The translations under genes and the position numbers were made by a program. This document shows, piece by piece, positions 16,352 to 24,259 of a DNA stretch of 59,663 nucleotides; position 1 is the stretch's first letter, and every line of letters starts with the position of its first letter. The notes below the pieces were generated by a model that saw nothing but the letters and a program-made list of their open reading frames with translations, was not told the DNA's origin and ran no database searches. The stretch is taken from positions 1 through 59,663 of the forward strand of contig JADGAN010000032.1 of assembly GCA_015231955.1 (NCBI GenBank), read 5' to 3'. The DNA comes from Oligoflexia bacterium. Lineage in GTDB: Bacteria > Bdellovibrionota > Bacteriovoracia > Bacteriovoracales > Bacteriovoracaceae.

Positions 16352-16636
16352 CTATCTGATTACGAAATCACTAAGTAGAGTAGTTGCCTTATCTTTTTCC
16401 ATCGAGATCTCATCGACTCTTGCAAGTTGAGGGCCATGCAGGCAATACTCGTAGAGTTTTTGGAGTTCCGTTTGATCTCCTTGAGCTAACACTTCTACTC
16501 GGCCATCGCTACAATTACGAACGTACCCTGTAACCGTATTAAGATTGTTATTAACAAAACGGAGAACTCCATAGCGAAAGCCAACACCTTGGACGCGACC
16601 AGAGATCAAAAAATGCCACTCCTCAATTGTATTCAT
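16352..16636 (-). CDS. acyP: acylphosphatase
   Basis: A 94 aa acylphosphatase that hydrolyses acyl phosphates such as carbamoyl phosphate. Catalytic Arg is in GRVQGVGFRYG and catalytic Asn in GYVRNCSDGRVE, both in their usual places, and the length is normal. It follows the coiled-coil gene by 26 bp in the same direction. It is housekeeping-like and marks the edge of the radical SAM island. Confidence 0.93.
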   Translation of the reverse strand: MNTIEEWHFLISGRVQGVGFRYGVLRFVNNNLNTVTGYVRNCSDGRVEVLAQGDQTELQKLYEYCLHGPQLARVDEISMEKDKATTLLSDFVIR

Positions 16637-16662
16637 AAAATTGTTCCTCTCTGTGCTTCGGG

Positions 16663-17859
16663 TTATGCTTTAGGGACCGTGAAGATGATTAAACCGTTTT
16701 TATAATCCTTTTTTATCTTGCGATCGTCAACCACGCTGGGCAAAGGAACTAACTTGGCCATGCTTTCATACTTGCTATACTTGCTATTGCTACCATCTTC
16801 CAAACTCACCTCATTTTCAAAATTGCGTCCATAAGTTATGCGTACACCACGTCCTTTTCCACTCAGCTGCACAAGATCTTTTTCAAAATCAGGGATGGGA
16901 AAGGAGATGTAAAAATTGTTCTCATCCTCTTTTATTTTAGGAGTGATATTGATAGAACGGTAAAATGGATCTTGCTCTTTAACAGAAATTTTACTCTTTT
17001 CTTTGTCAAGTTTTGATTTGATCTCTTTAATGTTGTTATCTGCCTCAGTAACCAGTACTTGCATAGAATCTTGATGGTTCTTTGTAACCTCTTGGTATTT
17101 TTTTAAAAAATCTTTATGAGCATCTTCAAAGGTAAGTTTGAATTGCTCCATCTGCTTTTGTAATTCCATTTGCTGGCGCGCTGATTGTTCTTGCATTTTG
17201 CGAGTATGTTCATTTTCAGTATGGTCAAGCAATAGCTGATTTTCAAGTTGTTGCTTGTTAAGCAGAGAACGATTTTTTGTTTCATTAAAGGTCAATTGTT
17301 GATCAAAATCTGCAGATTGCTTTTTGATTTTAAATTTATGGGTATTGGAGATATCCCTGGTTTCATCGTGTTGGGCATGAACCAATTTCTTAATGCCCTC
17401 TTGTTGGTCGAAATTATAGCGTCCTACTGCCTCCTGTGACTGTTGATTTAGCTCATCAATAAATCTATTGTTCTGATCAAGTATTGAGGTGTAGCGATTT
17501 TGAAAATTTGTTCTTGCTTCTTCTGAGGTATCTCGATGTGTTTGGGAGAGCATAAGCTTTTCTTCTTCAATCTTATTTTTTACTTGATTGACAGAATTTG
17601 CCATTTTCTGGAGACGTTCTTCATTATCTTGTGAGACTTGGACTAACTGTTCATTATTTACTTTGTGTAACTCCTCTAGCCGTAGCTCTCCGGCCGTTTT
17701 AATTTGTGTGGCCCTTTCTTGATAAACACGATCAAGATCTTTTAATTTTTTTTCCATAGCTAGGCGTTTATTTTGTTCAAGTTGTGAAAGGTTGGATAGT
17801 TGCATCGTGCTGGATGTTGGTACTCTGTTGGCGGTTTGAGAATTATCATTTACTTTCAT
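16663..17859 (-). CDS. long coiled-coil protein with C-terminal alpha-crystallin-like domain
   Basis: A 398 aa protein. Residues about 20-300 are nearly all charged heptad-rich helix, with many Gln, Glu and Lys. Residues about 305-398 look like a small-heat-shock/CS beta sandwich: an NNFYISFPIPDF strand, then the closing KNGLIIFTVPKA, which resembles the Hsp20 signature strand. Usual Hsp20 proteins have only a short N-terminal arm, so a 280-residue coiled coil is odd. No signal peptide is seen, so it is probably cytoplasmic. It overlaps the upstream secreted-protein gene by 4 bp. It could be a filament-forming chaperone or a structural protein; function unknown. Confidence 0.72.
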   Translation of the reverse strand: MKVNDNSQTANRVPTSSTMQLSNLSQLEQNKRLAMEKKLKDLDRVYQERATQIKTAGELRLEELHKVNNEQLVQVSQDNEERLQKMANSVNQVKNKIEEEKLMLSQTHRDTSEEARTNFQNRYTSILDQNNRFIDELNQQSQEAVGRYNFDQQEGIKKLVHAQHDETRDISNTHKFKIKKQSADFDQQLTFNETKNRSLLNKQQLENQLLLDHTENEHTRKMQEQSARQQMELQKQMEQFKLTFEDAHKDFLKKYQEVTKNHQDSMQVLVTEADNNIKEIKSKLDKEKSKISVKEQDPFYRSINITPKIKEDENNFYISFPIPDFEKDLVQLSGKGRGVRITYGRNFENEVSLEDGSNSKYSKYESMAKLVPLPSVVDDRKIKKDYKNGLIIFTVPKA

Positions 17860-18194
17860 TTGGGCCCCTCTTTACTCTCGGTAGACGATTTGAATTTTAT
17901 AATTTGTTTATAAGGACTATCGCAATATCTTTTTTCGGAGGTAAATCCTGGGCACATCCAGGAGCGCAATAGTTGAATGTTTATACTAGAATTTCCTCCA
18001 TGATAGGCAAGATAGCTAACAGGGTCTAAGCTAGTGGTTACAATTGTTGGAACTGTGGTTGTAATACTGGGTTTTTGCGGGAGATTACTTACGTTTGAGT
18101 AGTCAACTGGAGTTACATAATATTGGTAGACTCGATATTCAGCGCAAGCAGTAAAACTCATAAAAAAAAGCCATAATAGAATTAAAATCTTCAT
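17856..18194 (-). CDS. small secreted protein, unknown
   Basis: A 112 aa protein with a hydrophobic signal (residues about 2-17). Cleavage could be after ACA, or at the Cys of FTAC if it is a lipoprotein; the lipobox is imperfect. The mature part has a proline/threonine-rich linker and a short C-terminal domain with two Cys (SWMCPG, RYCDS) that may pair in the periplasm. I do not recognise it. It overlaps the coiled-coil gene, so the pair is probably co-expressed. Confidence 0.65.
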   Translation of the reverse strand: MKILILLWLFFMSFTACAEYRVYQYYVTPVDYSNVSNLPQKPSITTTVPTIVTTSLDPVSYLAYHGGNSSINIQLLRSWMCPGFTSEKRYCDSPYKQIIKFKSSTESKEGPK

Positions 18195-18339
18195 AGATAA
18201 ACTTTTGGGTAAAAAGGGAAAATAAACCCAATTTGCTGTTAATGATGACCTATTTTAAAATTAAATAAAATCATACCCAAAGTCTTGCTGGTAAAAAGTA
18301 CCAGAGATTTTAATACCAAAGCCTAGCGAAGGAAAAAAA

Positions 18340-19362
18340 TTGAAAGCAAAAACCATTTACTATTGCCATCAGTGTAAAAAGATCGTCCATACCATTCGCG
18401 AGATTTTTTTTGTCGAACAAACTAGATATAGAGGATTTTGTTCTGAAGAGTGCATAACTCATTTTTTTTCGCCATTAATTGATTTTTTACGTAAAGAGGA
18501 GCAAGAGATCAGAAAAGAATTGGACATTAAAGAGGATTTGCCATTTTCCAATAAAGACTTTGAGAAAATTATTGAGCTTGCATTAAAAAACCCAACAGAG
18601 GTGTGGGTTGGTGGAGAAGAATTAAGTGAAGAAATGTGCTATATAATTTATAATTTCACTCCACAAGAATTAAGCACATCGAAATTAGATTCAGAAATAT
18701 TACCTGCAGGAGAAAATTTTTACTGTGTGGTAGTTACTTTGCTGTTTGAAAACACCCCATCCTTTATTTTAACGGAAATTGTGACTAGAGATGAACAACT
18801 TATTGACTATTATCGCAAAGGAAAAACTTTGGAGAATGCTTTTCAACATGGGATGACTTCCTCGTTGGACGAGCATCAGATGGTGATGAATTCTTCTGGT
18901 GGCAATGATGAAAACGCTGATCTTTTGGGCATGGATTCTGCTTTAGGGCATGGAGAGAGTGGTGCTGCAGGTGGTGAATTGTCTCCTGAGATGATGTCCA
19001 TCATTGACGAAAAACGTTCTGGATTAATTGCAGAGCTGCTTAAAGATAGAACTAAAGAGGACATCCCCATGGAGATGTTTCCACAATACGAGATTTTTTT
19101 ATCGGAGACACTGGAACGCCCCGATGAGATTTATCGTTATTTGGATCAATATAAAGATTCTATCTTTACCTATGTTCGTGCCTATTCGCAAGATGGGAAA
19201 TCTTTTTATTACATAGTTATTTGTATTCAGTATCAGGGTGATATGGATATGGATGAAGGTAACGGTTTAGTGATTCCCATACTTTCATTTCCTTCTGTTG
19301 ATGTGGATCTCTATCGAAAGTATAAAAAAGGAGAAAAAATAGGAGGTCCTCCAATAAACTAA
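18340..19362 (+). CDS. zinc-ribbon protein with a duplicated domain, unknown
   Basis: A 340 aa cytoplasmic protein starting at TTG behind AAGGA. The N-terminus holds CHQCK and CSEEC, a treble-clef-like zinc site. Two similar modules follow: one at about 70-170 (NPTEVW ... YYRKGKTL) and one at about 245-338 (RPDEIY ... YRKYKKGEKI). A Gly/Ser-rich linker joins them. Each module has an alternating strand pattern ending with a basic motif, recalling the small barnase/EndoU/RelE-like fold group, but I cannot confirm that. It is 21 bp before the next gene. Confidence 0.68.
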   Translation: MKAKTIYYCHQCKKIVHTIREIFFVEQTRYRGFCSEECITHFFSPLIDFLRKEEQEIRKELDIKEDLPFSNKDFEKIIELALKNPTEVWVGGEELSEEMCYIIYNFTPQELSTSKLDSEILPAGENFYCVVVTLLFENTPSFILTEIVTRDEQLIDYYRKGKTLENAFQHGMTSSLDEHQMVMNSSGGNDENADLLGMDSALGHGESGAAGGELSPEMMSIIDEKRSGLIAELLKDRTKEDIPMEMFPQYEIFLSETLERPDEIYRYLDQYKDSIFTYVRAYSQDGKSFYYIVICIQYQGDMDMDEGNGLVIPILSFPSVDVDLYRKYKKGEKIGGPPIN

Positions 19363-19383
19363 GCTAAAAAAAGGAGATGGAGG

Positions 19384-20739
19384 ATGAAAAAAATTTTATT
19401 TATTAGTTTCGGTATAGTGTGTTTTGCTGTTATTGCAGGGTTGGCAATATATTTTTATCCTTATGTTCTTTATTATAGAATCATCCAGGGAAAGTATGAT
19501 GGTGAATATTATAAGGTGAAAAATATTGAGCGCTATTTAAATCCTAATGCAAAAGATCTCTTGGTCGATCGAACACAGGTTTTAGGTGACTCAGATGAAG
19601 AGAATTATTGGAAGACATTTCATATAGGGCAATATAAATTGTTGTTGCCACTGTCTCACCCCCTAATAGGCATTTTTCCCATCGTCAATTTCAAGGAAGA
19701 TAAGAAAGAGGTAGAACTGGGAATAAAATTCATGACCTATCGGGGAGAAAAAATAACGGAAATAGCATTGGGACCAGAGGAGCGATTTGCTCATAAATTT
19801 AATGAACAGAAGTTGTTTGCGATTCCCATGATCTACCGCTATCTTGAACGGGTTTCTATTGAGGATCTATGGAGAGATATTTTCGAAAAAAGAATAATTC
19901 ATAGGTATGAGGAGGGAATTTCAGTAATAGATTGCGATAAAGATAAAGACAAAGATAAAGAATGTTCTTTTTTTAAGAAAAAAAAGCAGAAGGTTAAGAA
20001 AGTTTTCGGAGTTGTCTATGATCTTTTAACTCTTGATTTTTCTGAGATGATCTATAATCTCTATGTGATTCACATGAGAGAAAAATATTTTCCTGGGAAT
20101 TTCAATGATTTTTTTTATTATGCAGATAAAAATTATGGAGTTTTGATTTCGCGTGGTAAGGATTCTTATCGCAATCGAGTAACCTTTTACTCGTTAGGAC
20201 AGGGAGTAGTTCAAAGCTATGCTATGGAATTAGATCTGCAAGATCCACTTGCACATACTGTTTTTAAAAAAATGTTACAACACACTTTTTATGCTCCTAG
20301 TACCTTGGAAGAGTCCCAGAATATTTATCGGGAGTTTGTAGAGCTGCCCTATAAACAAAAAATCGATCAAGAGGGAATGATCTATCTTTTTTCGGCCTGG
20401 ACTAATGATGTTGAGAATAAAGAGTTCTTGTTTGAGGTGATTAAATTTTTAGAAAAAGGAGGGAACAATTTTGCTAGATTGCAACCCTTTTATGTATACG
20501 CTTCCAAGCGGTATGGAAATGGTGATGATGCCAATTCTGAGCGCCAGGAGGCGCAATTGAAAGAAAAGATTAAGAGCGAAGATCTTGCCAATATAGAACA
20601 GGCCGATCGAGATAATAGAAACAGTGTAGAGAGTGTGCCCACTTCGGCAGAAGAGCGATTTCGTTTTTATTTAAAAAAGGCCAATGAAGTGGAAAAAAGT
20701 GAGAAACCCAAAGCTGCCAATGAGGTTATTTTGGACTAA
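19384..20739 (+). CDS. membrane-anchored protein, unknown
   Basis: A 451 aa protein with a single N-terminal transmembrane segment (residues about 4-28) and a long soluble part. It contains a repeated acidic/basic DKDKDKDKE stretch followed by KKKKQK and a charged C-terminus. AGGAGATGGAGG precedes the ATG. It is probably an inner-membrane-anchored periplasmic protein co-transcribed with the zinc-ribbon protein. No family recognised. Confidence 0.65.
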   Translation: MKKILFISFGIVCFAVIAGLAIYFYPYVLYYRIIQGKYDGEYYKVKNIERYLNPNAKDLLVDRTQVLGDSDEENYWKTFHIGQYKLLLPLSHPLIGIFPIVNFKEDKKEVELGIKFMTYRGEKITEIALGPEERFAHKFNEQKLFAIPMIYRYLERVSIEDLWRDIFEKRIIHRYEEGISVIDCDKDKDKDKECSFFKKKKQKVKKVFGVVYDLLTLDFSEMIYNLYVIHMREKYFPGNFNDFFYYADKNYGVLISRGKDSYRNRVTFYSLGQGVVQSYAMELDLQDPLAHTVFKKMLQHTFYAPSTLEESQNIYREFVELPYKQKIDQEGMIYLFSAWTNDVENKEFLFEVIKFLEKGGNNFARLQPFYVYASKRYGNGDDANSERQEAQLKEKIKSEDLANIEQADRDNRNSVESVPTSAEERFRFYLKKANEVEKSEKPKAANEVILD

Positions 20740-20743
20740 GACT

Positions 20744-21574
20744 CTAGAATGAAAATTTTGCAAAAAGTTGCAATAAACCATCGGTAATATCATTTTGTAT
20801 CTTGTTAGTTATCTCCAGAGGGAGTAGTGCTTTTTGCTCTTCATCCATATAGATCGAGCGGTTAATTTCAATTTGAATAGCATTGGTTGTAAATTTGGCC
20901 GCAAATTTAGTGATATTACCACCAAAATAGGGATCATTCATTGCTGGTTTATGACCACGGCAAGAGAAGTGGGTGGTAATCATCTGGATATACTCTTTTT
21001 CGCAAGAGATTCCCTTGAGATCAGAGATGCAAAAATCTGCACGGTAACTCTTTTGATTAGGATTTAATTTTAAATGGTATGCAGTTGGTTTTGAAGGCAT
21101 ACTGTGGAGGTCGACAAAGGGAACACGCTTGCCAGCGTAGCTGTGCTCTAAGCTGCGAATAAGTGTGGTCAAGAGAGCATAGTAGGGGCGATAGTATCTA
21201 TGAATCACTTCCTCTTGTAATTTGGCCGTTGGTCTAGCACAAACCAATTTTACTCCTTGAGTATTTTCATTCCAATGAAGCAGCGTGGCCTCTTCGTCAC
21301 GGTTAAGTTCAATGGCGGCACGATGAACCTTGGCAATAACGATAGCAATACCGGCCTTTCTTAGTTTATCAATATGAATTAGGGAGGGCACTTTGTAGTC
21401 GATATCTTCATCAACTGCGCGCCGATCGGAAGTGAGAAAAGGTAAGCACTCTTTGGGGATAAGCTCACCAGAGTGAGGAATGGAGACAATGCCCTTAAGC
21501 GGAGAAGTAAGAGGGGCCAAGTAGTCGATGGTTTCGCTTAAGTGACAATCTTTAAGTTCAAAAGTTGTGTTCAT
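20744..21574 (-). CDS. N-formylglutamate amidohydrolase family protein
   Basis: A 276 aa zinc hydrolase of the HutG-like (FGase) family. SIPHSG near the N-terminus, DLHSMPS in the middle, NDPYFGGNIT and IQIEINRSIYMDE late are the family landmarks and include metal ligands. It would hydrolyse N-formylglutamate or a similar N-acyl amino acid. No other histidine-degradation gene is in the window, so the true substrate is uncertain. It stands alone on the minus strand, 4 bp from the convergent membrane protein gene. Confidence 0.85.
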   Translation of the reverse strand: MNTTFELKDCHLSETIDYLAPLTSPLKGIVSIPHSGELIPKECLPFLTSDRRAVDEDIDYKVPSLIHIDKLRKAGIAIVIAKVHRAAIELNRDEEATLLHWNENTQGVKLVCARPTAKLQEEVIHRYYRPYYALLTTLIRSLEHSYAGKRVPFVDLHSMPSKPTAYHLKLNPNQKSYRADFCISDLKGISCEKEYIQMITTHFSCRGHKPAMNDPYFGGNITKFAAKFTTNAIQIEINRSIYMDEEQKALLPLEITNKIQNDITDGLLQLFAKFSF

Positions 21575-21673
21575 GGGTATCTCCTTTTATGGAATATTTT
21601 TTTTAAATTGTGCTAACTTTAAGAAAGATAGCATATAGTAATCATCAATAGTAGCTATAGGGCACTGCATTTC

Positions 21674-21695
21674 AAGGGAAAGCATTTCCTTTTTT
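21674..21695 (+). terminator. short hairpin with T run before gsk
   Basis: AAGGGAAA, loop GCA, TTTCCTTT and three further T give an 8 bp stem (one G-U pair) followed by Ts, inside the 178 bp leader region of gsk. It could be a weak terminator or attenuator; the stem is too AT-rich to be sure. Confidence 0.25.
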
Positions 21696-21752
21696 GCAGG
21701 GAGTTTGCTAAATTTTCAAAAAAATTTTCTCAAGGTAGAAGGCAGGTAATGT

Positions 21753-23051
21753 ATGAAATTTCCCGGAAAACGCAAGAATAAGCACTATTTTCCAATTACT
21801 CAAAAAGGAAGAATTCCACTCACTGTTGATTTTACTCGGAAGAATGATGTTTACATTTGTGGCATCGACCAATTGTTAGTGGATATTGAGGCCTCAGTCG
21901 ATGAAGACTTTATTAAAAGGTATAATATCGAGAAAGGGCAGTCTGCTGTTTTTAACGATCAGTCAGCAGAAGAGCTGTATGCGTACTTGAAAAAAAATAG
22001 TTTGATTATAGGAGAGTATCCTGGAGGGGCAATTGGGAATACTCTTCATAATTATTCGGTGCTTTCAGATACACGCTCCATTCTTTTTGGTGTGATTAAT
22101 AACTCGATTACTGTTGGCGACTACGCTTATAAGTATATTTGTAATACCAGCTTCCTGGTTGATCTCTCTTATGTGCAACCTTGTGATGGGCAAATGGGGA
22201 AGGCAATTTGTTTTGTGACACCTGATGGAGAGCGTTCGTTTGTCATTAGCAAAGGGAAGATGAATGACCTTTATCCTGAGTATGTCAATGAATCGATTAT
22301 TGAGAATTCTGCTCTATTATTAATTTCGGCCTATCTCCTCCGTGATGAAACCACACCGATGTTTGCCGCCACAATGAAAGCAGCAGAGATAGCTCGTTCA
22401 AAAAAAATCCCCATTGTACTATCACTAGGAACGGCTTCGCTTATTCGTGACAAGCACGATTTTTTTATGGATTTTATTAAGAACTATGTCAATGTGCTTG
22501 CTATGAACGATTCAGAAGCACAGGCCCTTACTGGACGTAGCGACGCTTTGTTAGCAGCAGAGGTGTGCTTAGACATGGTTGATCTGGCCTTGATTACTGT
22601 GGGTCCTCACGGGCTCTATCTTTGTGGACATGTGGATAAGCAGTATGCGCGTGAAACCAAAGACCAGTTGCATACAAAATCGATTATCAACTACAATCGT
22701 TATGAGTATAGTCGAGGCATGCTAAAACACGATTGTGTTGATCCAGTAAAGATTTTTACCCATATCAACCCTTATATGGGGGGACCTGGTCAGGTTGCTA
22801 ACACCAATGGTGCTGGGGATGCAGCTTTAGCAGCACTACTTCATGACATTTCTTCAAATTGTTATCACAAGTTAATGGTACCAAACTCACCTAAGCATGC
22901 GGCCAATTTCTTAACCTACTCTTCACTAGCGCAAATTAGCAAATATGCTAACCGTGTAAGTTATGAGGTATTAGAGCAGAACTCTCCTCGGCTCATAAAG
23001 GGACTTCCGGAAAAAGAGGATAGTCTTGAGGAAAGTTATTGGGAGAGATAA
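21753..23051 (+). CDS. gsk: inosine-guanosine kinase
   Basis: A 432 aa PfkB-family kinase that phosphorylates inosine and guanosine for purine salvage. It matches my memory of E. coli Gsk (about 434 aa) nearly end to end: MKFPGKRKNKHYFP at the start, GGAIGNTLHNYSVL in the middle, YMGGPGQ with NTNGAGDAALAALLHD at the catalytic base, and PEKEDSLEESYWER at the end. Gsk of this type is mainly found in gammaproteobacteria, so the gene may have been acquired. It overlaps or nearly touches the receiver-kinase gene downstream. Confidence 0.95.
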   Translation: MKFPGKRKNKHYFPITQKGRIPLTVDFTRKNDVYICGIDQLLVDIEASVDEDFIKRYNIEKGQSAVFNDQSAEELYAYLKKNSLIIGEYPGGAIGNTLHNYSVLSDTRSILFGVINNSITVGDYAYKYICNTSFLVDLSYVQPCDGQMGKAICFVTPDGERSFVISKGKMNDLYPEYVNESIIENSALLLISAYLLRDETTPMFAATMKAAEIARSKKIPIVLSLGTASLIRDKHDFFMDFIKNYVNVLAMNDSEAQALTGRSDALLAAEVCLDMVDLALITVGPHGLYLCGHVDKQYARETKDQLHTKSIINYNRYEYSRGMLKHDCVDPVKIFTHINPYMGGPGQVANTNGAGDAALAALLHDISSNCYHKLMVPNSPKHAANFLTYSSLAQISKYANRVSYEVLEQNSPRLIKGLPEKEDSLEESYWER

Positions 23052-23074
23052 AATACAACTATAAAAGAACTGCC

Positions 23075-24259
23075 ATGAACCGAGGAGAATCTCTTTTGGA
23101 GCATAGAAAACCACGAGTGTATATTGTTGATGATATGAAGGTTAACATTATGATCTTGGAAAAGGCCCTTGCTAAAGATCAATACGATGTCTTTTCCTTT
23201 ACTGATCCAGTTGAAGCACTCTCGATGATGGAGGAAATTCTTCCAGATGTTTTTCTTTTAGATGTAGAGATGGATAAGCTCAATGGGTTTGATTTTTGTA
23301 GCAGGATTAGACAACATCCTATACTTAAAGATGCACCTGTTATTTTTATCACCTCCCTTGATGATACGGAAAGCTTAGAACGGGCATTGGCAGTTGGAGG
23401 AACCGAATTTTTAAATAAGGACGTCAATCCTTATGAACTTAAGCTTCGAATAAATAATATTTTGCATCTATGTTTTTTAACCAAAGAATTAAAAGAGCAA
23501 AGTAATTTATTGGCACAAAAATCGGATAGCTATCGAGTGCTAGTGAGGCTTTTATGCCACGATATTGCCAATCCGCTAACGATGCAAAATTTGTATTTAG
23601 AAAAAATGATGAATACGCCTCACTATCATACAGAAGGATCTATTAAAAAAGCTATAGATTCCATCAATAAATCACAGATGCAGATTATAAGCATTATTGA
23701 GCATGTTCGGCAAATTAGTGCAATGGAAGATGGTAAGTTTGTTTTAAATTTATCACCGGTAAAGATAGCTGAAATCTTTGATGAAGTCGCGTTTACTTTT
23801 GAGAGTTCACTGCAAAATAAAAATGTAGAACTTAAATTTTCCAATCAATGTCCGCAAGATCTGTGTGTGATGGTAGAGAAAACTAGTTTTACACACCAGG
23901 TGATTGCTAATCTAATCTCCAATGCTCTTAAGTTTAGTTTCCCTGGTAGAAAAATTAACGTTGATTGCAGTCTTGGTAGCGGCAATAGCAATGAACAAAA
24001 GGATAGAGTCATCATTACTGTTGCAGATAGTGGCATTGGCATTCCTAAAAAGATGATTGAAGATCTTTTTAAGGCACATGTGAAGACCACTCGAGTGGGA
24101 ACAGGCAAGGAGAAAGGAACTGGATTTGGTCTGCCATTAGTGAAAAATTATTTGGAAAAATATGGTGGTACTATTCGTGTGGATTCTAAATCCCAAGAGG
24201 ATGGGTATGAAGAAAGTGTATGCGGAACTACTTTTACTCTAAGTCTCAAACGCGCTTGA
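23075..24259 (+). CDS. receiver - histidine kinase (cytoplasmic two-component protein)
   Basis: 394 aa. Residues about 13-130 are a receiver domain with phospho-acceptor D63 (FLLDVEMD). The kinase follows, with H162 in LCHDIANPL, the N box IANLISNAL, ADSGIGIP, and GTGFGLPLV. No membrane segment or sensor domain is seen, so its input would be phosphorylation of the receiver. A TTG at 23039, with GAGG upstream, would add 12 residues and overlap gsk; I chose the ATG. Its tail overlaps the convergent MCP by 14 bp. It lies beside the chemotaxis genes and may belong to that pathway. Confidence 0.88.
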   Translation: MNRGESLLEHRKPRVYIVDDMKVNIMILEKALAKDQYDVFSFTDPVEALSMMEEILPDVFLLDVEMDKLNGFDFCSRIRQHPILKDAPVIFITSLDDTESLERALAVGGTEFLNKDVNPYELKLRINNILHLCFLTKELKEQSNLLAQKSDSYRVLVRLLCHDIANPLTMQNLYLEKMMNTPHYHTEGSIKKAIDSINKSQMQIISIIEHVRQISAMEDGKFVLNLSPVKIAEIFDEVAFTFESSLQNKNVELKFSNQCPQDLCVMVEKTSFTHQVIANLISNALKFSFPGRKINVDCSLGSGNSNEQKDRVIITVADSGIGIPKKMIEDLFKAHVKTTRVGTGKEKGTGFGLPLVKNYLEKYGGTIRVDSKSQEDGYEESVCGTTFTLSLKRA

